DNA of 49,249 nt, taken from positions 1-49,249 of the forward strand of contig JAJZEC010000024.1 in NCBI GenBank assembly GCA_021805825.1, read 5' to 3'. Position 1 is the first letter of the stretch. The number at the start of each line of letters is the position of its first letter. This DNA is from Pseudomonadota bacterium. Its GTDB lineage: Bacteria; Pseudomonadota; Gammaproteobacteria; Burkholderiales; Burkholderiaceae_C. The notes beneath the pieces were generated by a model. That model was given only the letters and a program-made list of their open reading frames with translations. It ran no database searches and was not told the DNA's origin. Below are positions 7,797 through 15,369 of the stretch, piece by piece. Position numbers and translations under genes: made by a program.

Positions 7797-8133
7797 GGCA
7801 CCTCCTGGGGGCTTGGCGCTTCGATGGTGTGTCTTTGGCTGTCGCCTCGGAATTTCTCCGCAGGATATTTCAAGTCGCTTGCGATGTGCCTCACTTGAGC
7901 AAGGGCCGCCGGCTTCCTCCGCGCCATCGCCTGGTGCGAACGCCCGTCGGTTGGCCTGCTCCGGGGTAACGTTGCGTAAGGAGTGGAACCCGCGGTGAAC
8001 CATGCGTGGAGGGGCGCTTGTACAGGCCTGCCCGGAGCGTGCGAAGGCGTGTCCGAACCGGCACATTGCGCCCTATGATGAGGTAGCGCCCGCGGATCGC
8101 GCGGCGAATTTCAACGACCCGTCGAGTCCCTGC
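7797..8133. other. Gene-free stretch between divergent genes
   Basis: No gene is visible. It holds the right copy of the direct repeat (7969-7987) and a TATGAT hexamer at 8074-8079, 55 bases before the plus-strand start at 8134 and without a clear -35. It should contain the promoters of both the nuclease-helicase and the exported protein. Confidence 0.5.
7969..7987 (+). repeat. Direct repeat, right copy, flanking nuclease-helicase gene
   Basis: Partner of 5853-5871 with two mismatches in 19 bases and the same orientation. It lies 173 bases upstream of the GTG start of the nuclease-helicase. The pair could mark the edges of an inserted cassette or be members of a dispersed extragenic repeat family. 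Confidence 0.6.
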
Positions 8134-8598
8134 ATGAACGCGATTCACCCTTGCCTGCTGCGTCGCGGCAGTGTTGCGCTGGCGCTGGCGGCCATCGCCT
8201 GCACGCTGCCGGCGATGGCCCAATACGACCGTGGCGGCTATGGGCAGCCGCGCTTCCAGCCGCAGGATCAGCGAGGTGGCGGCTGGCAGCACGGGGGTGG
8301 CGACTGGCGGCACCGCCCGCAGCGGCCCTATGCGCCCGCCTGGCAGCCGCCGCCGCAGCCGCAGGGCTATCAGCAGGGCGGCGGAGGCGGCGGGGGGCTG
8401 GTGTTCGGTGCCATCCTCGGCTCCTTGCTCGGCGCCGTGGTGAGCCAGGCGGTGCAGGCGCCGCCGCCGGTGGTGTACGCGGCGCCCGCGCCTCCTCCGC
8501 CGCCTGGCGTGTACTACACGCCGCCGCCGAGCCCCGCGTACTACGCGCCGCCGCCCAGTCCGGGCTACTACGCCCCGGCCTACCCGCCGGGGAACTGA
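8134..8598 (+). CDS. Exported Gly/Pro/Tyr-rich protein with glycine-zipper-like segment (154 aa)
   Basis: Residues 1-29 form a clear signal peptide (basic start, hydrophobic core SVALALAAIACTLP, cleavage after AMA). The mature protein is low in complexity. A Gln/Gly/Arg/Trp-rich first half is followed by a Gly-rich hydrophobic stretch (GLVFGAILGSLLGAVV) resembling a glycine zipper. The C-terminal tail has PPPSPxYYAP repeats. It is probably a periplasmic or outer-membrane-associated protein of unknown function. The Tyr/Pro tail resembles surface or matrix-associated proteins, but no family is claimed. Confidence 0.7.
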   Translation: MNAIHPCLLRRGSVALALAAIACTLPAMAQYDRGGYGQPRFQPQDQRGGGWQHGGGDWRHRPQRPYAPAWQPPPQPQGYQQGGGGGGGLVFGAILGSLLGAVVSQAVQAPPPVVYAAPAPPPPPGVYYTPPPSPAYYAPPPSPGYYAPAYPPGN

Positions 8599-8670
8599 TT
8601 GTCCGGGGCCGCCGGGGCTGCGCATGCGCTGCGCCACGGCCCGCGAACCTAGCCAACGAGGATGCCACCG

Positions 8671-9138
8671 ATGAAGCAAGCACCGTTCCGATCCCTGGCC
8701 GCGCCGGCGCTGCTGGCGCTGGCATGCTGCCTGACCTCGCTCGATGCGCAGGGGGCGAGCGCGCCTGCGCGGCCCGCGCAGCCGCCGGCTGATCAGGGCG
8801 CGCGGCCCCGCGCCGACAGCGTCGAGCAGCGCATCGCGACCCTGCACAAGGAACTGCAGATCACCGCGGCGGAGTCGAAGGTCTGGCACGCCTTCGCGCA
8901 GACCATCCGCGGCAATGCCGAGCGCATGGAGCGCGCCTTCCGCGCCCGCGCCCGCCAGTTGCCGACCATGAACGCGGAGGACGCGATGGAGTCCTATGCG
9001 CGCCTTGCGCAACTGCACGCGCACAACATGCTCGAGCTGTCGGCCGCCTTCGGCCGGCTGTATGCGGTGTTGACGCCGGCGCAGAAGCACATCGCCGACC
9101 GCCTGTTCCGCAATCCGCACCCAGGGCCTCGCCGCTGA
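8671..9138 (+). CDS. Spy/CpxP-like periplasmic protein (155 aa)
   Basis: The start at 8671 is preferred over an ATG nine bases upstream because GAGG then lies nine bases away. A signal peptide (SLAAPALLALACCLTSLDAQG) leads to a helical mature domain. That domain has a repeated pattern (VEQRIATLHKELQITAAES, later FGRLYAVLTPAQKHI), where LTPAQ matches the LTxxQ motif of the Spy/CpxP fold. Members are small periplasmic chaperones or stress sensors. It sits between two other exported proteins, suggesting an envelope-related group. Confidence 0.75.
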   Translation: MKQAPFRSLAAPALLALACCLTSLDAQGASAPARPAQPPADQGARPRADSVEQRIATLHKELQITAAESKVWHAFAQTIRGNAERMERAFRARARQLPTMNAEDAMESYARLAQLHAHNMLELSAAFGRLYAVLTPAQKHIADRLFRNPHPGPRR

Positions 9139-9208
9139 GTCCGCGCCCGGGCGCAGCCCGCGGGCTTCCCGCATCCCGGGCTCGAGTGGCTTTCGTCAAG
9201 GAATCTCG

Positions 9209-10000
9209 ATGGTCGTAGCCAAGAGTCGGACGGGCCTGGGGCGGATCCTGGGCACCGTCGCGTCGCTGGCCTGTGCCGGCACCGCCTGGGCGACGCAGGC
9301 TCCGCCGCCCAGCCTGGCAGCCGCGTCGCCGGCGGTCGCCTCGGTGGGGCAGGGGTCGAGCACGCCGGCTGCGCTGCGATCCTTCGGCGCGGGCGCGCTC
9401 GATGTCTACCTGCTCGGAGGAGCGCTGGGGCTGCTCGACGTCGCCGGCCTGCACAGGCTCGATCATCCGATCCATGCCCAGTACTCGGGCATCTGGTCGA
9501 TCGCCAGATCGCCGCAATTCCCGGAGGAACTCATCGGGCTGACGCTGGGCGCGGCGGTGTGGGAGGGCGGGCGCTCGACGCTGGGCAGGACGCTGTGGCA
9601 GAGCCTGGACGCGGCGGCGATGGCGGGCCTGTCCACGCAGGCGCTGAAGTGGACCTTCCAGCGCATGCGCCCGTCGACGACGAACAACCCCGATCGCTGG
9701 TTCCAGGGGGTGCACAACATGAGCTTCCCCAGCGGCGACGTGTCGTCGATCACCGCGCTCGTGACCCCGCTGATCCTGCAGTACCACCGCAGCGATCCGG
9801 GGGTCGACGCGCTCGCTGCGCTACCCGTGTTCGACATGGCCGCGCGCATGAAGGCCCATGGCCACTGGTTCACCGACACCGTCGCCGGCGCCGCGGTCGG
9901 CGCGGCCAGCGGCTACTTCGCCCACCGCATGCGCAGCCCGCTGCTGCTGGGGCTGCTCCCGGGGGGCTTCTACGTTGGATTGCGCGAGGAATTCCGCTAG
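9209..10000 (+). CDS. PAP2-family phosphatase with variant PSGD motif (263 aa)
   Basis: A signal peptide ends near residue 29 (GTAWA). The three PAP2 phosphatase motifs are present: K147-x6-RP (KWTFQRMRP), SFPSGD at 172-177, and R213-x5-H219-x3-D223 (RMKAHGHWFTD). PAP2 enzymes hydrolyse phosphate esters of lipids such as undecaprenyl or phosphatidyl phosphates at the membrane or in the periplasm. The usual motif 2 is PSGH; the His normally acts as the acid in catalysis. Here it is Asp, so activity or substrate may differ. AAGGAA precedes the ATG. Confidence 0.82.
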   Translation: MVVAKSRTGLGRILGTVASLACAGTAWATQAPPPSLAAASPAVASVGQGSSTPAALRSFGAGALDVYLLGGALGLLDVAGLHRLDHPIHAQYSGIWSIARSPQFPEELIGLTLGAAVWEGGRSTLGRTLWQSLDAAAMAGLSTQALKWTFQRMRPSTTNNPDRWFQGVHNMSFPSGDVSSITALVTPLILQYHRSDPGVDALAALPVFDMAARMKAHGHWFTDTVAGAAVGAASGYFAHRMRSPLLLGLLPGGFYVGLREEFR

Positions 10001-10042
10001 GGGAAGTCGCTCCCACCCGCATCGCGGCGCGTTCCTGCGCGG

Positions 10043-10060
10043 CCGGATCTCAGGATCCGG
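10043..10060. terminator. Hairpin between convergent genes
   Basis: CCGGATC at 10043-10049 pairs with GATCCGG at 10054-10060 around TCAG, which includes the stop of the minus-strand gene. It lies between convergent genes. No T-run is present, so termination is plausible but not certain. Confidence 0.35.
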
Positions 10061-11933
10061 GTTGCCTGCGCTCGACGAACAGGATGTTCCCCGCGCTGCG
10101 CTTGGCGACCTTCTTCAGTTCGGCCAGCCGGGCCGCGATTTCGCGATGGCTGTCGAAGGCCTGGGGGTTCACGACGAAGGCGCCGATGGACAAGGTCGGC
10201 AGGGCGAAGAACACCGGCTCGCCGCGCCGGCTCTCGGCCCAGTATCCCCCTTCGGTGATCGCCCTGGGTTCGAAATGGCTGCGCGCCAGGGCGCTGAAGT
10301 CCTCCAGCAGCGCGGACAGCGATCGCTCCCAGTCCGGCTCGCGCGTGAGCACGACGAAGTCGTCGCCGCCGACATGGCCGACAAAGGATCGGCTGCCGTC
10401 GAAGCGCGCCTTCAGGCGCTCGCCCAGCGCGAGGATGATCTCGTCGCCCATGCGGTAGCCGAAGCGGTCGTTGAAAGGCTTGAAGTGATCGATATCGCAG
10501 TAGGCCGCGGCAAAGCGCCGATCCTCGCGCAACCAGCGGTCGATGCAATCATTGATCGGCACGTTGCCCGGCAGCAGGGTCAGGGGGTTGGCATAGCGCG
10601 CGGCCTGCACCTGGAACTCGGTCATCATGCGCAGCAGGTCGCCGACCAGCAGGATGCCGCGGTACTTGCCGTCCTCGGTCACCAGCACGCCTTCGGTCGC
10701 GTGGCGGTAGCTGGCGTCGGCGAGCAGGTCGCTGGCCTGTTGCAGGCTGGCACGGTAGTCCAGGCGCAGCACGTCGCTGCTCATGACCAGGCGGCATGGC
10801 TTGTTGCCGAAGAGATCCCGCACATGCGGGCGGAACATACGGTCGGCGACGACGTAGCGGTTGATGATGCCCTGGGCGTTGCCGTCGCTGTCGACCACCG
10901 GCACCGAGGTCAGCCGATGGTCGCGCTCCAGGGCATGCAGCACGCTCTCCAGCCGGGTCTCGGGGTGCACGGGGTCGACCAGCCGTGCCAGGCCGAGCAC
11001 CGTCTGCTCGATGCTGCCGCGGCTGGCCAGCACATGCAGCCCGGGTTCGACGGTGGCCAGAACGCGCCGCGCCGGATCCTGCGGCACAAGCGGCGGTTCG
11101 GTCTGCGGACGGCCGATCAGGTAGCCCTGCGCCATCGGCACACCCAGTTCGCGCAGCGTGAGCAGGTCGCGTTCGGATTCGACGCCCTCGGCGATCACCA
11201 TCGACGCGCTGGCTTCGGCCAGCAACAGCACCGAACGCACGAAGGCCGCCTTGAACGGGTCGCTGCCGATGTTGGTGATGTAGTCGCGGTCGATCTTCAG
11301 GTAGCGCGGGCGAAGCTGGTGCCACAGGCTGAAGCGGCCGAAACCCTGGCCGAGGTCGTCCAGCGCCAGGCCGTAGCCGAGTTCGCGCAGGAAGCCGGCC
11401 TGCGACACGGCATCGCCATCGCGCTGCAGTTCGTCCGATTCCAGCAGTTCGAGCACCAGTCGCGAGGGGTTCAGCGACAAGGAGTGCAGCCATTCGAGGG
11501 TGGATGCACTGGCGAACCAGCCGGAGTCGAACAACGCCTCGGTGACGTTGAGGAACAGGCGACCTTGCAGCCCGAGGCGCGCGAAGGCGGCGATCCCGGC
11601 GCGCGCGCATTGCTGGTCGAGTTCGCGCAGGCGTCCCGCCGCGCGCGCCGCGGCGAACAATGCGTCGGGACGCTCCAGCCCGCTGCCCGCCGGGCCGCGT
11701 ACCAGGCTTTCGTAGCCATGAAAGCTGCGGTTGCGCAGATCCAGCACGGGCAGGAAGACCGCGCCCAGCATGTGCTCGTCCAGGATGCGCTCGAGGCTGA
11801 GGCCTTGCCCGGCGTCGGGGTGCAACGCGGCGGGCTGCGGTGGCTGCGGCGGTTGCGGTGGCCATTCCGGGTGGACAGGCGGCAGCCGCGGGCTGTCCCG
11901 CAGGGCCGCGCTGCTTCGTTGCGGATCCGCCAT
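10050..11933 (-). CDS. EAL-CBS-GGDEF cyclic-di-GMP protein (627 aa)
   Basis: A Pro-rich N-terminus (PPQPPQPPQP, 25-34) precedes an EAL domain at about 45-285. It has ESL (E75) in place of EAL, FLNVTEAL (N129), ALDDLGQGF (D192, D193), LKIDRD (K213) and AEGVESE (E249). Most metal and catalytic positions are therefore retained. Two CBS-like repeats occupy about 295-440 (LTSVPVVDSDGNAQGIINR; EGVLVTEDGKYRGILLVGD). A GGDEF domain follows at 455-615, with FAAAYCDIDHFKPFND and GGDDF (523-526) at the signature site. It is cytoplasmic, with no membrane helix. It could both make and break c-di-GMP, or one domain could be regulatory. Adenine-nucleotide sensing by the CBS pair is an inference from the family. 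Confidence 0.9.
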   Translation of the reverse strand: MADPQRSSAALRDSPRLPPVHPEWPPQPPQPPQPAALHPDAGQGLSLERILDEHMLGAVFLPVLDLRNRSFHGYESLVRGPAGSGLERPDALFAAARAAGRLRELDQQCARAGIAAFARLGLQGRLFLNVTEALFDSGWFASASTLEWLHSLSLNPSRLVLELLESDELQRDGDAVSQAGFLRELGYGLALDDLGQGFGRFSLWHQLRPRYLKIDRDYITNIGSDPFKAAFVRSVLLLAEASASMVIAEGVESERDLLTLRELGVPMAQGYLIGRPQTEPPLVPQDPARRVLATVEPGLHVLASRGSIEQTVLGLARLVDPVHPETRLESVLHALERDHRLTSVPVVDSDGNAQGIINRYVVADRMFRPHVRDLFGNKPCRLVMSSDVLRLDYRASLQQASDLLADASYRHATEGVLVTEDGKYRGILLVGDLLRMMTEFQVQAARYANPLTLLPGNVPINDCIDRWLREDRRFAAAYCDIDHFKPFNDRFGYRMGDEIILALGERLKARFDGSRSFVGHVGGDDFVVLTREPDWERSLSALLEDFSALARSHFEPRAITEGGYWAESRRGEPVFFALPTLSIGAFVVNPQAFDSHREIAARLAELKKVAKRSAGNILFVERRQPGS

Positions 11934-12129
11934 GGTTCTGCGTCGCGCCGATCCGGCAACGATCGATCGTGGATGGAAGCTGTTGTGCCCGGGAATGCAG
12001 GAAGCACCCCAATTCGCAGGCTATCCGAAGCGAATGACGGATCGATGACAGTTCATCGATGGGCTGCGCATGGGGGTCAGCAGGCGTGGCTGCGCAGGCA
12101 GCAAGGCAATAATCAAAAAACACATAAAG

Positions 12130-12185
12130 TGCGAAGCGCAATGGTTTGATCTTGCCGGAGAATTTTCTATTTGCTACGCTTCGCA
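12130..12185. promoter_or_regulatory. Promoter region of DD-peptidase with 9-base inverted repeat
   Basis: TGCGAAGCG at 12130-12138 and its exact complement CGCTTCGCA at 12177-12185 are separated by 38 bases. Between and overlapping them are a possible -35 TTGCCG and, 17 bases on, TACGCT, 20 bases before the start codon. This could be an operator pair around the promoter. The -10/-35 match is modest. Confidence 0.35.
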
Positions 12186-12204
12186 GCAAAATCCACCATC
12201 GACC

Positions 12205-13449
12205 ATGCGCCTCCACGCCGCCCGCTGCTTGTCCGCTTCCGGATGTTTCCAGGCCCTGCGCATGCTCATGCTCATGCTGGCCCTGATCTTGGGCCTGACG
12301 CCTTGGGCGCAGGCACAGCAGTCGCCGCAAGGCCCGTCTCCACAAGCAGCCGCGCAGGAACCGGTGCAACAGGTCTCGGAGCAGCCGCATCGCGTGGTGC
12401 ACCGCCGGGAGGTGCATCACCGCATCGTGCACCGCCGTGCGGTGCACCGGCGCATCGTGCACCGCCGCGAAATCCACCGGCGCATCGTGCACCGCCGCGA
12501 AATCCACCGGCGCATCGTGCACCGCCCGGTCGCTTCGCGGCCGCGTCCCGTCGTTCGCCGCGCGGTGCCGCGGCACGCGGTGTGGAAGCCGCGGGAGGCG
12601 CGCCGCGCCGTGACGCGAACGGCCGACCTGGTATGGCGACCGGATCCGGTGTCGCTGGCCTCTGGTTCGGCGCTGGTCATCGATGCCCGCACCCGCCAGG
12701 TGCTGCTCAGCAAGGACGCCGGCGACGTGCGTCCGATCGCCTCGCTGACCAAGCTGATGACCGCCGCCGTGGTGCTCGATGCCCATCTTCCGATGCAGCA
12801 GCGCATCGCGATCACCCGGGATGACATCGACACCCTGAAGTGGAGCAGTTCCCGGCTGCGCCCGGGCATGGTGTTCACGCGCAGGGAATTGCTCAAACTG
12901 GCGCTCATGTCCTCGGAGAACCGGGCCGCGCACGCGCTGGCCCGCAGCTACCCGGGCGGCGTGGCGGCCTGCGTGCGCGCGATGAACCGCAAGGCGGCGG
13001 CGCTGGGCATGATCCATACGCGCTACGTCGAGCCCACCGGGCTGTCTCCGCAGAACGAGTCCACGGCCCAGGACTTGGCCAAACTGGCGATCGCCGCCTA
13101 CTCCTATCCGCTGATCCGGGAGTTCTCGACCCACCCCAAGAGCACGGTGGTCGCCGGTCGCGAACAACTGCTCTACCGCAACACCGACCACCTGATCTTC
13201 CATCGCGGCTGGGACATCCTGCTGCAGAAGACCGGCTTCATCAACGAGGCCGGACACTGCCTGGTGCTCAATACCGTGGTGCAGGGGCGCAATGTGATCG
13301 TGGTGCTGCTCGACGCCTGGGGCCGCTATGCCCATTTCGTCGATGCCGAGCGCATCCGCGACTGGATGCTGACTTCCGGACGCACTCTGTTGACCCGGGT
13401 CGATCCGATTCCGGCCGGGGACGCCGCGCCGCGCGCGGTCGATGAGTGA
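12205..13449 (+). CDS. pbpG: D-alanyl-D-alanine endopeptidase, PBP7 type, with His/Arg repeat (414 aa)
   Basis: This is a peptidase S11 enzyme cutting peptidoglycan cross-links in the periplasm. A signal peptide ends near residue 37 (WAQAQ). Residues 63-108 are a 10-residue repeat rich in His and Arg (unit RIVHRREIHR), encoded by 30-base DNA repeats. The catalytic domain from about 148 has SLTK (S180, K183), SEN (237-239) and KTG (342-344) in standard spacing. The domain length fits PbpG/DacB-like PBP7. The repeat insert between signal peptide and enzyme is unusual; strong positive charge suggests binding to anionic wall or LPS, or to metal, but this is inference. The start at 12205 gives the signal peptide. 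Confidence 0.88.
   Translation: MRLHAARCLSASGCFQALRMLMLMLALILGLTPWAQAQQSPQGPSPQAAAQEPVQQVSEQPHRVVHRREVHHRIVHRRAVHRRIVHRREIHRRIVHRREIHRRIVHRPVASRPRPVVRRAVPRHAVWKPREARRAVTRTADLVWRPDPVSLASGSALVIDARTRQVLLSKDAGDVRPIASLTKLMTAAVVLDAHLPMQQRIAITRDDIDTLKWSSSRLRPGMVFTRRELLKLALMSSENRAAHALARSYPGGVAACVRAMNRKAAALGMIHTRYVEPTGLSPQNESTAQDLAKLAIAAYSYPLIREFSTHPKSTVVAGREQLLYRNTDHLIFHRGWDILLQKTGFINEAGHCLVLNTVVQGRNVIVVLLDAWGRYAHFVDAERIRDWMLTSGRTLLTRVDPIPAGDAAPRAVDE
12391..12527 (+). repeat. 30-base tandem repeat, about 4.5 copies, in frame
   Basis: Units begin at 12391, 12421, 12451, 12481 and 12511 (partial). Units three and four are identical over 30 bases, and units one and two diverge. The period is ten codons, so copy-number change would keep the reading frame. 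Confidence 0.9.
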
Positions 13450-13503
13450 TCGCGCCCCACGCCCGTGCGGCCGTCGAGCGGGCAGCAACTCGAGACGAGG
13501 CGT

Positions 13504-13531
13504 CCTGAAGGGGTGAAGCTGCGCCTTCAGG
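13504..13531. terminator. Hairpin between convergent genes
   Basis: CCTGAAGG at 13504-13511 pairs with CCTTCAGG at 13524-13531. It spans the stop codon of the minus-strand IclR gene and follows the plus-strand DD-peptidase. No T-run is present; a convergent-gene terminator is the simplest reading. Confidence 0.35.
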
Positions 13532-14354
13532 CGCGCCGGGCGAGCACGGGGGTGGGGTTCTTCGGCCGGTAGCCGAGGGCGGCGGAAATCCGCGCGGCGG
13601 TCTGCCGGACCTGGGCCAGCCAATCCTCCTGCAGGCGGTCTGCCGGCGCCGACAGCGAGAGCCCGGCGACCAGCTTGCCGCTGTCGTCGTAGATCCCGGC
13701 AGCCATGCAGCGCACGCCCAGTTCCAGTTCCTCGTTGTCGCGCGCATAGCCAAGCTGGCGCACGCGCGCCAGTTCGGCCTCCAGCCGCGGCAGGTCGGTG
13801 ATGCTGTTGCGGGTGTGGCCGGCCAGGCCGGTGCGCAGGGCGTAGGCCTTGACCTTCTGCGCATCCTCTCCGGCCAGGAACAGCTTGCCCACCGAGGTCA
13901 GGTGCAGCGGCGCATGGCCGCCCACCGAGCGCACCACCTGCATGCCCGAGCGCTCGCTGTAGGATCGTTCGATGTAGATGATTTCATCGCCCTGGCGCAG
14001 GCTGAGGTTGACCGGCTGGTGCGTCAGCCGGTGGAGCTCGCGCATCGGATCCAGCGCCACGTCGCGCACGTTCAGGCGCGCCTTCACCAGGTTGCCCAGT
14101 TCGAGCAGGCGCATGCCCAGCTGGTACATGCCAGGCTCGCAGCGGTCGACCAGATGGCCGGTGGCCAGGTCGTTCAGGATGCGGTGGGCCGTCGACGGGT
14201 GCAGTCCGCAGCGCTCGGCCACGACTTTCAGCGCTGCGGGCTCCGCCTGCTCGGCGAGGGCGTCCAGAATCGCGAACATGCGCTGGATCACCTGGATCGC
14301 CGGTTGCTCGCGCGCGGGGGGGGGAGTCGGGGAGGCTGGGTTCACCCTCTCCAT
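13527..14354 (-). CDS. IclR-family transcriptional regulator (275 aa)
   Basis: An N-terminal winged helix (IQVIQRMFAILDALAEQ, then LKVVAERCGLHPSTAHRIL) occupies residues 19-85. It is followed by the IclR effector domain, with conserved stretches IIYIERSYSE, LHLTSVGKLFLA and ELELGVRCMAAGI. The length matches the family. It is the last gene of the minus-strand group 18560-13527 and most likely controls the local acyl-CoA pathway, sensing an intermediate. A weak ribosome site precedes the ATG at 14354. Confidence 0.9.
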   Translation of the reverse strand: MERVNPASPTPPPAREQPAIQVIQRMFAILDALAEQAEPAALKVVAERCGLHPSTAHRILNDLATGHLVDRCEPGMYQLGMRLLELGNLVKARLNVRDVALDPMRELHRLTHQPVNLSLRQGDEIIYIERSYSERSGMQVVRSVGGHAPLHLTSVGKLFLAGEDAQKVKAYALRTGLAGHTRNSITDLPRLEAELARVRQLGYARDNEELELGVRCMAAGIYDDSGKLVAGLSLSAPADRLQEDWLAQVRQTAARISAALGYRPKNPTPVLARRA

Positions 14355-14378
14355 TTTAGATGACGAAATCAGGTCATG

Positions 14379-15368
14379 TCATGCGCAATCGCCCGCCACG
14401 CGCACGACGATCTTGCCCCGTGTCTGTCGCCGGCTCATGCGGGAGATGGCTTCGGCCGCCTGCTCCAGGGTCGGGGTCTCGGTGATTTCCGGGTGCAGCC
14501 GACCGCTGGCGAACCACTGCAGCAACTGGGCCACATTGGCGGCGTGGCGCGCCGGATCGCGCTGCACCGCCTCGCCCCAGTACACGCCGAGGATCTGCCG
14601 TTCCTTCAGCAGCGCCAGGTTGAGGGGGATGCGCGGAATCTCGCCGGCGGCGAAGCCGACCACCAGGTAGCGTCCGCGCCACGCGGTGGCGCGCAGCGCC
14701 GCCTCGGCCAGGGCGCCCCCGACCGGGTCGAGCACGACATCGACTCCGGCGCCGCCGCTGGCATCGAGCAGCGCCTGGCGCAGATCCTGGCGGGAGTAAT
14801 CGATGCAGATCTCGGCGCCATGCGCGCGCGCGAGTTCGAGCTTGTGCGCATCCGAGGCTCCGGCGATCACCCGCGCACCCGATGCGGCAGCCACGTCGAT
14901 GGCGGCCAGCCCGACGCCACCGCCGGCGCCGAGCACGGCCACCGTCTGCGCCGGGCGCAGTCCGGCGACGTCCTGCAAGGCATGCAGCGCGGTGCCGTAG
15001 GTCAGCAGGAAGGCCGCGCCCTGCAGGAAGCTCATGCCGGAGGGCAGGGGCATGAGGCGCCGCGCATCGACCACGCAGCGCTGCGCCAGCCCGCCGTATC
15101 CAGCAAAGCTGATGACGGCGTCGCCGGGCCGCCAGCCCGCGACACCCTCGCCCACGCTGGCGATCACTCCGGCGAACTCCGCTCCCGGGGAAAACGGCAG
15201 CGGCGGCTTGACCTGGTAGAGGCCCTGAACCATCAAGGCATCGGGGAAATTCAGCGCGCAGGCCTTGACCTCGACGACCACCTGGCCGGCAGCGGCCACC
15301 GGGTCGGGGGTCTCGGCCAGGCGCAGCGACTCGATCGGGCCGAATGCATCACAGAGCAGTGCTTTCAC
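14379..15368 (-). CDS. NAD(P)H:quinone oxidoreductase-like MDR protein (329 aa)
   Basis: This is a medium-chain dehydrogenase/reductase without structural zinc ligands. It has an N-terminal GroES-like domain (ALNFPDALMVQGLYQ, PGAEFAGVIASVGEGV) and a nucleotide fold (VAVLGAGGGVGLAAIDVAA, DVVLDPVGG). The GTG at 15368 is used because GAGGATCCTGAG lies upstream and the product starts KALLCDAFG as in the QOR family. It lies one base after the SDR stop. It probably reduces or oxidises an enoyl-CoA or quinone-type intermediate of the same pathway; the true substrate is unknown. Confidence 0.85.
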   Translation of the reverse strand: MKALLCDAFGPIESLRLAETPDPVAAAGQVVVEVKACALNFPDALMVQGLYQVKPPLPFSPGAEFAGVIASVGEGVAGWRPGDAVISFAGYGGLAQRCVVDARRLMPLPSGMSFLQGAAFLLTYGTALHALQDVAGLRPAQTVAVLGAGGGVGLAAIDVAAASGARVIAGASDAHKLELARAHGAEICIDYSRQDLRQALLDASGGAGVDVVLDPVGGALAEAALRATAWRGRYLVVGFAAGEIPRIPLNLALLKERQILGVYWGEAVQRDPARHAANVAQLLQWFASGRLHPEITETPTLEQAAEAISRMSRRQTRGKIVVRVAGDCA

Positions 15369-15369
15369 C

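Noticed and set aside
7797-8066. A longer start for the nuclease-helicase at 8066
   Set aside because: The added 90 codons would run through the direct repeat and lack family features; the GTG at 7796 has a strong ribosome site.
9858-12149. A 763-codon plus-strand frame
   Set aside because: It is opposite the EAL-CBS-GGDEF gene, whose motifs are clear on the minus strand.
12391-12527. Regular 30-base repeats that could suggest a CRISPR array
   Set aside because: There are no spacers between units, the repeats are in frame within a secreted DD-peptidase, and no cas gene is present.
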